The notes under the pieces were generated by a model. It ran no database searches and was not told where the DNA came from. It saw only the letters and a list, made by a program, of their open reading frames with translations. Shown here piece after piece: positions 1-6,582 of a stretch of DNA of 9,284 nt (position 1 is the stretch's first letter; every line of letters begins with the position of its first letter). The stretch spans positions 1 to 9,284 of the forward strand of contig JAAUPU010000055.1 in assembly GCA_012032975.1 (NCBI GenBank). The letters run 5' to 3'. Position numbers and translations under genes: made by a program. Source of the DNA: Caldilineaceae bacterium (lineage in GTDB: Bacteria; Chloroflexota; Anaerolineae; Caldilineales; Caldilineaceae).

Positions 1-797
1 CCCACCACTACCCCGCTCCGTACGCCCAGGCCGACAGCCACCCGGGTTCCGACGCGCAGCCCGCTTCCCGCCGCGTCGCCTACGGCCACCAAAAGCCCTA
101 CCCAGGCCGCCACAAACACGCCAACCAGCACGCCAACCAAGGCCAATACGGCGACCCCAACCTCTACCAGCACGCCCAAGCCCAGCACACCAGCGCCGAC
201 CGTGACCCAGGGTCCGACCCCGACACCGGGACCGAGCACCATCTACATCCGCAGCCAGAACGGTTCGCCCCAAGGATCCAACTACATCGTGGTCGGCGAG
301 GTGATGAATGGCGGCGAAACACGCGCCTATTTCGTGAAAGTGATCGGCACCTTCTTCGCCGAGACGGGCGATTGCTCGGCGCGCAGGAGACGCAGACGCT
401 GCTGCCGTTGACCGAGATTGGACAGCGCAATCCCTTCCGCATCCAACTGACCAACGTCGCTGGCTCGGTCGCACGCTCTGAACTGGCGATCTCGTGGAGC
501 GATGTGACGCTGCAGAACTTTGAACGGCTCTCGGTGCTGACCCAAAAGGCTGAAACTGAAGGTGGCCTCCAAATCACAGGAGAGCTGCGCAATGATCACG
601 GCGTGCCCCTCTCGGACATCGTCGTGGTCGTCACCTTTTACGATGCGGCCGGCGAAGTGCTGGATGTGTCCACCGGTAGTGTTTCGCCCAGCGCTCTGTC
701 GCCCGGCGAAAGCGGCGCCTACACCATCGTCGTGCCCAACCTCGTCGACTATACCAGCTTTGGCGTGCAGGCGCAGGGCACATCTGGCATTCGCTGA
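1..797 (+). CDS. Secreted protein with Thr/Pro-rich linker and two FxLYD-like domains (5'-partial, one frameshift)
   Basis: The reading frame is open from the first base, so the N-terminus lies outside the window. Residues 1-80 are almost only Thr, Pro, Ser and Ala, a flexible extracellular linker. Next comes an FxLYD-like beta-sandwich (about 241-490) with the core [10 protein letters not shown], then [13 protein letters not shown], continuing as [14 protein letters not shown] second copy (about 561-780) has ITGELRND and [12 protein letters not shown]. Between ETGD and LLGAQ the frame changes near 370-373; adding one T (TTT instead of TT) restores a continuous domain, so I read 1-797 as one gene ending at the TGA at 795-797. 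FxLYD domains occur in extracellular and lipoprotein-like proteins, often beside Pro/Thr linkers, but their ligand is unknown. No catalytic motif is visible. The gene ends 85 bp before the antitoxin start. Domain type is fairly secure; cellular role is not. Confidence 0.72.
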   Translation, partial: HHYPAPYAQADSHPGSDAQPASRRVAYGHQKPYPGRHKHANQHANQGQYGDPNLYQHAQAQHTSADRDPGSDPDTGTEHHLHPQPERFAPRIQLHRGRRGDEWRRNTRLFRESDRHLLRRDGRLLGAQETQTLLPLTEIGQRNPFRIQLTNVAGSVARSELAISWSDVTLQNFERLSVLTQKAETEGGLQITGELRNDHGVPLSDIVVVVTFYDAAGEVLDVSTGSVSPSALSPGESGAYTIVVPNLVDYTSFGVQAQGTSGIR

Positions 798-809
798 TTA
801 GGACATGAT

Positions 810-837
810 TTGCCATTTTCCCACCGATGCGTACACT
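810..837 (+). promoter_or_regulatory. Candidate sigma-70-type promoter of the toxin-antitoxin operon
   Basis: TTGCCA at 810-815 and TACACT at 832-837 are separated by 16 bp. They match the TTGACA and TATAAT consensus at 5/6 and 4/6 positions. The pair lies in the only gap upstream of the antitoxin, 46 bp before its ATG, and the -10 overlaps the direct repeat at 830-851. This is inference from motif and position only. Confidence 0.4.
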
Positions 838-851
838 TCGCACGTACACTT
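830..851 (+). repeat. Direct repeat CGTACACTT x2, possible autoregulatory operator
   Basis: CGTACACTT occurs at 830-838 and again at 843-851, a 13-bp repeat-to-repeat distance. A short inverted pair, TGCG (828-831) and CGCA (839-842), overlaps the first copy. The repeats cover the candidate -10 and lie 31 bp before the antitoxin ATG. Phd-family antitoxins repress their own operon through short repeated sites in this position, so an operator role is plausible but unproven. Confidence 0.4.
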
Positions 852-882
852 GGTTTGGGCTTGCTCACGAAAGAGGCTGATC

Positions 883-1116
883 ATGCTTGAGATCAATGTC
901 AAAGAGTTGCGCGAGCAACTGGCGCAATTCATCACCCAGGCAGAAATGGGCGAGGAAATCGTGATTACCCGTCGCGGGAAGGTTGTTGCTCGCCTGGTGC
1001 CGCCGCCTCAAACTCCAGCGCAATTTCCCGACCTAACGGAGTTCCGCGCCTCGATTAAGTTGAGAGGTGAGGGACCATTAGAGACACTGTTGCACCTACG
1101 CGATGAGGCCCTATAG
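883..1116 (+). CDS. Phd/YefM-family antitoxin
   Basis: This 77-residue protein begins MLEINVKELREQL and contains the Phd/YefM core: an N-terminal strand and helix (residues 1-23), then EEIVITRRGKVVARLVPP (about 25-42). The remaining tail is the kind of region that usually wraps around and inhibits the toxin. Family members bind DNA as dimers and repress their own operon, while the C-terminus neutralises the partner toxin. The frame could extend upstream to 805, but the ATG at 883 is preferred because the family's N-terminus starts there and AAGAGG (871-876) sits 6 bp upstream as a ribosome binding site. The stop codon overlaps the toxin GTG by one base (TAGTG), which suggests translational coupling. 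Family and partnership are well supported; antitoxin activity is inferred. Confidence 0.88.
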   Translation: MLEINVKELREQLAQFITQAEMGEEIVITRRGKVVARLVPPPQTPAQFPDLTEFRASIKLRGEGPLETLLHLRDEAL

Positions 1117-1544
1117 TGGTTTTCTTCGATACAAGTGTGGTAATAGCCTACTACTTGCCAGAAGCCTATAGCCAACAAGTGCAACTGCTCTATGAGAATA
1201 CCCCAGAGCCAACTATCAATAGCTTCATAGAAGTAGAAGTTCTGTCGGTATTTTCACGCCTTGTTCGCACCCAGGAACTTACCCTGGACAAAGCCAGAGA
1301 AGCTGCCGCCCTCTTTTCAGCGCATCTGGAACAGGGTCTCTACACACAGATCCCCCTGCGAGTAGCCCACTATCGTCAAGCGCGCGAATACATCGCCCGC
1401 TTCTATCTGCCCTTGAAGGCGCCGGATGCGCTGCACCTCGCGGCCGCTGCTCTTGAACAACTGCCTCTTCTCACGGCGGATCGACAGTTGGCGCACAACG
1501 CAGAGTCACTGGGCATCGCTGTGGAGCTGCTGACCGTTTCGTGA
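1116..1544 (+). CDS. vapC: PIN-domain toxin, VapC family ribonuclease
   Basis: The 142-residue protein has the length and acidic-residue pattern of VapC toxins: D5 in FFDTSVVIAYYLPE, E41 in the EVLSVFSRL helix, D104 in APDALHLAAA and D122 in LLTADRQLA. These four side chains would hold the Mg2+/Mn2+ of a PIN-type RNase active site, and all are present, so the toxin looks catalytically intact. VapC enzymes cleave tRNA or rRNA and stop translation when the antitoxin is lost; the RNA target here cannot be read from sequence. The start is a GTG overlapping the antitoxin stop by one base, so toxin translation probably depends on antitoxin translation. The pairing of a Phd/YefM-type antitoxin with a PIN toxin is a known mix. 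I am confident of the fold and less so of the specific target. Confidence 0.9.
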   Translation: MVFFDTSVVIAYYLPEAYSQQVQLLYENTPEPTINSFIEVEVLSVFSRLVRTQELTLDKAREAAALFSAHLEQGLYTQIPLRVAHYRQAREYIARFYLPLKAPDALHLAAAALEQLPLLTADRQLAHNAESLGIAVELLTVS

Positions 1545-1569
1545 CCCACCCCATTTGAATGGAATCCAC

Positions 1570-2163
1570 ATGGACTTCTACCCGGCAGAGCATCCCATAC
1601 CCAGCGGAACGTCCACCGACCGCCTGCTGCTGAGGCCACTCCGTGCAACCGATGTCGAGCTCGACTACGACGCGGTCATCTCCAGCGCCGAGCAACTGCG
1701 CGCCTGGAGCCAGAGCAGTTGGCCCGGCGATGGCTTTACTCTGGCGGAAAATTTGGACGACCTTCAGCGCCACGAACGCGAGCACATCGAACGTGTGGCG
1801 TTCACCTTTACGGTGCTGGACCCGACTGCCAGCCGCTGCCTCGGCTGTGTCTACTTGACCGCGGTGCGACCCGTGGTCGCCCAACTGATTTCCGACCTCG
1901 TGGCTGAGCCGGTCTATGTGACGAACGTGGGCTTTTGGGTGCGGACGTCTGAAGTGGAAAATGGCCTGGACGCGCATCTGCTTGCCACGCTTCTCGCCTG
2001 GCTTGCCGCGGACTGGCGCTTCGATCGCGCCGTATTTGGCATCAGCCACAAGGATCCACGCCAGACATCGTTGCTTGAAGAAGCCGGGCTGGAACGACGG
2101 TCAGAGTATCATCTGCCCGAACGGGCGGCGCTATTGGCTCTTCGTTTAGCGCGGCGGCTGTAG
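1570..2163 (+). CDS. GNAT-like N-acetyltransferase
   Basis: The 197-residue product reads like a RimJ/RimL-type GNAT acetyltransferase. It has the opening strand TDRLLLRPLRATDVEL (residues 16-31), a middle strand pair around FTFTVLDPTASRCLGCVYL (78-96), a strand VTNVGFWVRTSEV (117-129), a long helix LDAHLLATLLAWLAADW (133-149) and the closing FGISHKDPRQTSLLEEAGL (156-174). The last block resembles the GNAT C-terminal segment in which an Asn or Asp-Pro turn precedes a helix ending in a Gly-Leu pair. The acetyl-CoA loop (usually R/Q-x-x-G-x-G/A) is weak here: TSEVENGLD occupies its place. GNAT enzymes move an acetyl group from acetyl-CoA to an amine; the acceptor is unknown. I start at the ATG at 1570, with GGAA 5-9 bp upstream, rather than the TTG at 1555. 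It lies 25 bp after vapC with no promoter or terminator between, so it is probably co-transcribed. Confidence 0.65.
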   Translation: MDFYPAEHPIPSGTSTDRLLLRPLRATDVELDYDAVISSAEQLRAWSQSSWPGDGFTLAENLDDLQRHEREHIERVAFTFTVLDPTASRCLGCVYLTAVRPVVAQLISDLVAEPVYVTNVGFWVRTSEVENGLDAHLLATLLAWLAADWRFDRAVFGISHKDPRQTSLLEEAGLERRSEYHLPERAALLALRLARRL

Positions 2164-2183
2164 CTGCGGCGCAGGTTTGGCGC

Positions 2184-2221
2184 AAAAAAGTAGCCCCGTC
2201 GGACGACGGGGCTACTTTTTT
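2184..2221. terminator. Bidirectional intrinsic terminator
   Basis: A perfect 17-bp inverted repeat, left arm 2184-2200 (A6, then GTAGCCCCGTC) and right arm 2205-2221 (GACGGGGCTAC, then T6), closes on the 4-base loop GGAC. The GC-rich stem is flanked by A6 on one side and T6 on the other, so an RNA from either strand ends in a hairpin plus U-tract. It lies 20 bp after the acetyltransferase stop and 23 bp beyond the stop of the minus-strand giant gene. It therefore serves both convergent units. Confidence 0.93.
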
Positions 2222-2244
2222 CATTGGCTTGCTGAGGCTGTGGA

Positions 2245-3387
2245 TCAGTCGCTGATCGCAGGGGCCGGCGGCTGCGGCGGCGGTGGTGGACGATCGGCCT
2301 TCGCCTCTTCGGTCGGTGCGAAGACCGCGCTGACCCCGTTATCCACCTTGTTGCTTTCGGCGATCAGGTTGCCCGGGTCCGACCGCACCTGGAAGGTCAG
2401 CGCGCCGCCCGTCGCCACCGCGTCGAAGACCAACTCCGCCATTCCGCTGCCGCCGGCAGGGATCGACGCGATGCGTTGCTCGCCCTCCACCTGCAGATCG
2501 GTCTGGTTGGCGGCAGCAGCCACAACCTGGACGGATACATCCTCAGCGTTGCGGCCACCCACATTGCGCACAACTACACTCACGGCGACCTGCTCTCCAT
2601 CCACGCCAAGCGGCTGAAACGAGACGCCGTCCGCCGCCACGACCAGGTTCACCTGCGTATCGGTCGCAGCGGGAACGGACCGCGAGGTCAACCCACTGCC
2701 GGCCGGCCCGATGGTCAGCGTCTTGGTGGCCTGATTGTCGGTTTCGTCTGACTCGGGAATCTTGTTCTCCTCGTCGGCCGTCACGCGGATCGTCTGCTCG
2801 CCTTCCTTGTCGGCGGTGTCCAACGTCACGCTCACGATCTCCGAACTACCGGCAGCCAGCGTCGAGATCACCTGCGTCTCGCCGATTGGCTCCGCTTCGT
2901 CATCGTTCATCAGCGCAAAGCTCACCTCGACATTGGCTGCCGCGATGGTCCCCTTGTTGTGAACGGTCGTACTGATCACCACCGGCTCGCCTTCTGCCGG
3001 CGCTTCTGGATCAAAGCTGATGTCGCTGCTGGTCACCACCAGATTGGGCGCGTTTGGCTTCTCCTCCGAAGGCGGCTTCACGGTGAGCGTCTTGGTCGCC
3101 TGGTTATCGCTCTCATCCAGCTCGACGATGACGTTGCCGGGATCGACCGCGACCTTGATCTCGTGATCGCCTTCCTTGTCGGTCGTGTCATAGGTCACCT
3201 GGACCGTGCTGCTCTGACCGACTGCGAGCGAAACGATGGTCTGATCCGACCCGATCTGGGTTCCGCCAGCGGTTGTGTCCGCAAACTGAACGGTGATGCT
3301 GCTGGCGTCCGCAGTCCCCTTGTTGTGGACCGTGGCCTTGATTGTGACTTCCTCACCTGCGGTTGGCGTCGCCGCTCGAGCTGACAT
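2245..3387 (-). CDS. CARDB repeats 13-15 and proline-rich C-terminus (fragment 5 of giant gene)
   Basis: The last 380 residues hold most of repeat 13, repeat 14 (anchor 3048), repeat 15 (anchor 2652) and a tail rich in Glu, Lys and Pro that ends PPPPPQPPAPAISD. The stop TGA is at 2245-2247. Repeats 13 and 14 share features absent from the earlier ones: VHNKGT for VLNxG, and DKEG before the I-x-V strand. Repeat 15 is the most divergent. Spacing here is no longer 354 bp: 366 bp after repair from 13 to 14, and 396 bp from 14 to 15, because of linkers such as PPSEEKPN and GPAGSGLTSRSVPAATDTQ. No LPxTG motif, membrane helix or recognised sorting tail follows. The terminator hairpin begins 23 bp past the stop. 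Confidence 0.87.
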   Translation of the reverse strand: MSARAATPTAGEEVTIKATVHNKGTADASSITVQFADTTAGGTQIGSDQTIVSLAVGQSSTVQVTYDTTDKEGDHEIKVAVDPGNVIVELDESDNQATKTLTVKPPSEEKPNAPNLVVTSSDISFDPEAPAEGEPVVISTTVHNKGTIAAANVEVSFALMNDDEAEPIGETQVISTLAAGSSEIVSVTLDTADKEGEQTIRVTADEENKIPESDETDNQATKTLTIGPAGSGLTSRSVPAATDTQVNLVVAADGVSFQPLGVDGEQVAVSVVVRNVGGRNAEDVSVQVVAAAANQTDLQVEGEQRIASIPAGGSGMAELVFDAVATGGALTFQVRSDPGNLIAESNKVDNGVSAVFAPTEEAKADRPPPPPQPPAPAISD

Positions 3388-3649
3388 CGTCGGCTGTAAT
3401 CACCAGGTTCGGCGCGGGCGGCGGTGCGATGGTCAACGGCTTGCTCGCCTGGTTGTCGCTCTCGTCCAGCTCGGAGATAGAGTCGTTGGGGTCGATGGTG
3501 ACCTGGATGAGATGCTCCCCTTCGCGGCCGCTGGTGTCGTAGCTGACCTGGGCAGTGCCCGTCCCTCCGGTGGGAATGTTATCGATGATCTGCTCGGTGC
3601 CGATGGGCAATAGTCCGCCCTGGGTCATCTCGGCAAATTGGACGACCAC
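3353..3649 (-). CDS. CARDB repeat 12 remainder (fragment 4 of giant gene)
   Basis: A 98-residue piece that carries on repeat 12 from A-S-D-V-V-V-Q-F-A-E-M-T through YDTSGREGEHLIQV and DPNDSISELDESDNQ, then opens repeat 13 with APNLVITADDVS. True coding in this frame runs from about 3660 to 3380. The downstream break fits two missing bases close together (3378-3379 and 3373-3374): restoring TT and CC gives D-V-S-F-E-P-A-T-P-T, exactly what the repeat family predicts. The start codon is artificial. It is too short to be a gene of its own and is meaningful only as part of the giant protein. Confidence 0.83.
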   Translation of the reverse strand: MVVQFAEMTQGGLLPIGTEQIIDNIPTGGTGTAQVSYDTSGREGEHLIQVTIDPNDSISELDESDNQASKPLTIAPPPAPNLVITADDVSSSGDANRR

Positions 3650-6582
3650 GTCGCTGGCATCGGCGTGCCGTTGTTGAGCACCGTCACAAGCACATTGACC
3701 AGGTCGCCTTCGTTGGGAGCGGAAGGCTCGAACTTGATGTTGCCCGGCAGAACCATCAGGTTCGGCGCCGGCGGCGGCGCCACGGTGAGGGTGCGGGTAG
3801 CCAGGTTGTCGCTCTTGTCGCTTTCGACGACGAAGTTGTTCGGGTCGGCCACCACCTGGATGGTGCGCGTCCCGATCTTGCCACTCGTGTCGTAGGTCAC
3901 CTGGACCGAACTGCTGCTGCCCGTCGCGATGGACGCGATGACCTGCGGCGTGCCCAGAGGAGCGGATCCGCCATTGGATACATCGGCGAACTGGACAACG
4001 ACGTCGGTGGCTGCAATCGCACCAGTATTGAGGACGACCACGTTGACGGTGGTCAGATCGCCCTCGATTGGTTTCGGTGGATTGAAGCCAATGTTGATCG
4101 GCAAGATGGCAAGATTCGCGGACGGTGATGGCGTCACTGTCAGGCTGCCATTGGCCTCGTTGTCGGTCTCTTTCAGCTCCTGGATGAAGTTGTTGGGATC
4201 AACCTGCACTTCGATCTTGCGCTCGCCGGCTCTGCCGGTCGTGTCATAGGTGACTTGGGCGACGCCGCTTCCACCAACCGGCACCGCATCGATCACCTGC
4301 TGCGTGCCGATCGGGATCGGCGTCTCGTCAGTCGTGTCGAGGAAAAGGACCACGACATCACCCGCATCCGCGCTGCCGTCGTTGAGCACGGTGGCATTGA
4401 TGACCACTTGTTGCCCCTGGGTCGGGTCCGCCGGTCGGAAGCCGATATTCGTGCTCTGCATGTTCAGGTTGGGCGCGGGCAAGGTCGCCATCTCCAACGT
4501 CTTCTGCGCCTCGTTGTCCGTTTCGCCGGACTCTGGGATGAAGTTGTTGGGATCGACCACTACCTGGATCTTGCGGTCGCCGTCCTTGCCGGTCGTATCG
4601 TAGGTGACCTGAACCGAGCCGCTGCCGCCAGCAGGAATGGCGTCGATGGTCTGTTGTTGGCCAATCGGCGCTGAACCAGAGCTGGTTACGTCGGCGAACT
4701 GGACCACCACGTCGGTTGCATCCCGCGTGCCAGCGTTGATCACGATCGCGTTGATGGTCACCTGGTCGCCAGGGTTGGCCGTTGGCGGCGCAAAGCTGAT
4801 GTTGTTGGCATTGATGACCAGGTTCGGCGCAGGCTGGCTTGCGACATCCAACGACTGTTTGGCCACGTTATCGCCCTCGTTGGACTCGGGGATCAGGTTG
4901 TTGGGATCCACCACCACCTGGATCTTGCGGTCGCCAGATCGGCCCGTGGTGTCGTACGAAACCTGAGCCGACCCGCTGGAACCAACGTCGATCAGCGCGA
5001 TGGTCTGGTTGGCGCCAATGGGGCGCGAGCCGCCGCCGGTGACATCGACAAACTGGACAGCCACCTCGGTCGCGGGCGCATCGCCATTGTTCTGAACGGT
5101 CACCTGGATCGAAACCGTATCGCCCTCGACCGGGTTGACCGGATTGAAGCCAATGTTCCCCTCCTGAACAACCAGGTTGGGTGCGGGTGACGAGGTCACG
5201 GTCAGATTGCGCGTTGCGTTGTTGTCACCCTCGTTGCTCTCTGGGATGATGGTGTGCGGATCGACCAGCACACGAATCTTGCGCACGCCCACCTTGCCGG
5301 CGGTCTCGTAGGTCACCTGCGTCGAGGCGTCGCCGCCAGCCGAGATGCGTTCGATGGTCTGCTTCTCGCCAATGGGCACCATACCGCCATCGGTGACATC
5401 CACAAACTGGACCAGCACATCGTCGGCATCCAGCGTACCGCCATTGAGGATCGTCACGCTGACGACCACGGGCACGCCCTGGCTGGGCACTGGCGGGCTG
5501 AAGCCAATGTTGGCTGACTCCACCGTCAGGTTGGGCGCGGGCGGTGGCAGAACCAGCAACGTCGCGGCGCCTTTGTTGTCGGTCTCGTTGGATTCCGGTA
5601 TGAAGTTGTTGGGGTCGGCTACGACCTGGATCTTGCGGTCCCCGATATTGCCGGTTGTATCGTAGTCAACCTGCACCATGCCGCTCTCACCCACAGCAAT
5701 CTCCCCGATCACCTGGTGCTCGCCGATGGGAATCGAGCCACCGCCGGTCACATCGAGCAACTGGACCACGACATCCGTGGCTGCTGCGGCGCCGGTGTTC
5801 AGCACGACCGCGCTCACCCTCACCGGATCGCCTGTGCGGGGCTTGGGCGGGCTGAAGCCAATGCTGTCCGCGCGCACGACCAAATTTGGCATGGGTGGCT
5901 GTGCGATGCTCAGTACCTTGGTAGCATCGTTGTCGCTGTCGCTGACCTCGGCGATCAAGTTATTGGAATCGACAAGCACCTGGACCTTGCGATCCTTGCT
6001 CAAGCCGGTCGTGTCGTAGACCGCTTGTGCCGAAGCGCTGCCGCCGGCGGGCACGACCGCGATGGTCTGTTCCTTGACGATAGGGACTGCCTCGCCGCTG
6101 GTGATATCGTTGAACTGGATCAGCACGTTGCTGGCATCGGTCGCGCCATCGTTGAGAACGACCGCGTTGATCGTTACCGTCTCGCCCGTAATCGGCAACG
6201 GCGGCTGGAAGCCGATATTCACGGCCTGCATGACCAGGTTTGGCGCAGAAACTTGACCGATGGTCAGTTTCTGCTTGGCGATATTGTCGGTTTCGTCGGA
6301 CTCGGCGATGTAGTTGTTGGGATCAACCACGGCCTGGATTTGCCGGTCGCCGCTGAGTCCTGCCGTGTCGTAGACGATCTGCGCCGTCCCGCTGCCGCCG
6401 GCCGGGATCGCGTCAATGGTCTGTTCGTCCCCAATCGGGAGAGATTCGCCGCTGCTGATGTCGATGAAGCGGACCTGCACATCGCTTGCGGCCGCGGTGC
6501 CGTCGTTGAGCACGGTGACGGTCACGGTCACCTGGTCACCCTGGGGTGGGGGTGGGTGGGTTGAAGCCGATGTTGTTGGCAT
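3625..6582 (-). CDS. CARDB repeats 4-12 (fragment 3 of giant gene)
   Basis: This 985-residue frame is entirely CARDB repeats: the rest of repeat 4, repeats 5-11, and the first third of repeat 12. Each 118-residue unit follows the pattern PNLxVxxxNIGFxPxxP, then G-D-x-V-T-I-N-A-x-V-L-N-x-G, D-V-V-V-Q-F-x-D-V-T, PIGxxQxI, IPAGGSG, Q-V-x-Y-D-T-T-G, D-R-K-I-Q-V and DPNNxIPESxExDN. These are strands of a single Ig-like sandwich. Anchor positions are 6243, 5889, 5535, 5181, 4827, 4473, 4119 and 3765, all exactly 354 bp apart. Repeat 11 replaces the initial Pro with Ala (SANLAIL). The nominal start is artificial. The real frame enters from fragment 2 near 6546 and leaves near 3660, where one base is missing in the codon pair for Pro-Asp; the final eight or so residues after NNGTP are out of frame. 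Confidence 0.87.
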   Translation of the reverse strand: MPTTSASTHPPPPQGDQVTVTVTVLNDGTAAASDVQVRFIDISSGESLPIGDEQTIDAIPAGGSGTAQIVYDTAGLSGDRQIQAVVDPNNYIAESDETDNIAKQKLTIGQVSAPNLVMQAVNIGFQPPLPITGETVTINAVVLNDGATDASNVLIQFNDITSGEAVPIVKEQTIAVVPAGGSASAQAVYDTTGLSKDRKVQVLVDSNNLIAEVSDSDNDATKVLSIAQPPMPNLVVRADSIGFSPPKPRTGDPVRVSAVVLNTGAAAATDVVVQLLDVTGGGSIPIGEHQVIGEIAVGESGMVQVDYDTTGNIGDRKIQVVADPNNFIPESNETDNKGAATLLVLPPPAPNLTVESANIGFSPPVPSQGVPVVVSVTILNGGTLDADDVLVQFVDVTDGGMVPIGEKQTIERISAGGDASTQVTYETAGKVGVRKIRVLVDPHTIIPESNEGDNNATRNLTVTSSPAPNLVVQEGNIGFNPVNPVEGDTVSIQVTVQNNGDAPATEVAVQFVDVTGGGSRPIGANQTIALIDVGSSGSAQVSYDTTGRSGDRKIQVVVDPNNLIPESNEGDNVAKQSLDVASQPAPNLVINANNISFAPPTANPGDQVTINAIVINAGTRDATDVVVQFADVTSSGSAPIGQQQTIDAIPAGGSGSVQVTYDTTGKDGDRKIQVVVDPNNFIPESGETDNEAQKTLEMATLPAPNLNMQSTNIGFRPADPTQGQQVVINATVLNDGSADAGDVVVLFLDTTDETPIPIGTQQVIDAVPVGGSGVAQVTYDTTGRAGERKIEVQVDPNNFIQELKETDNEANGSLTVTPSPSANLAILPINIGFNPPKPIEGDLTTVNVVVLNTGAIAATDVVVQFADVSNGGSAPLGTPQVIASIATGSSSSVQVTYDTSGKIGTRTIQVVADPNNFVVESDKSDNLATRTLTVAPPPAPNLMVLPGNIKFEPSAPNEGDLVNVLVTVLNNGTPMPATWSSNLPR

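Noticed and set aside
164..599. Minus-strand open frames opposite the Thr/Pro-rich linker and first FxLYD domain
   Set aside because: Low-complexity Ser/Arg/Pro sequence that mirrors the plus-strand linker; the plus-strand frame has recognisable domains.
805..882. Upstream extension of the antitoxin frame from 805
   Set aside because: The extra 26 residues do not resemble any Phd/YefM N-terminus, overlap the promoter and repeats, and the ATG at 883 has a good ribosome binding site.
2177..2617. Plus-strand frame crossing the terminator into the 3' end of the giant gene
   Set aside because: It runs through the hairpin and is antisense to CARDB repeat 15; no motif supports it.
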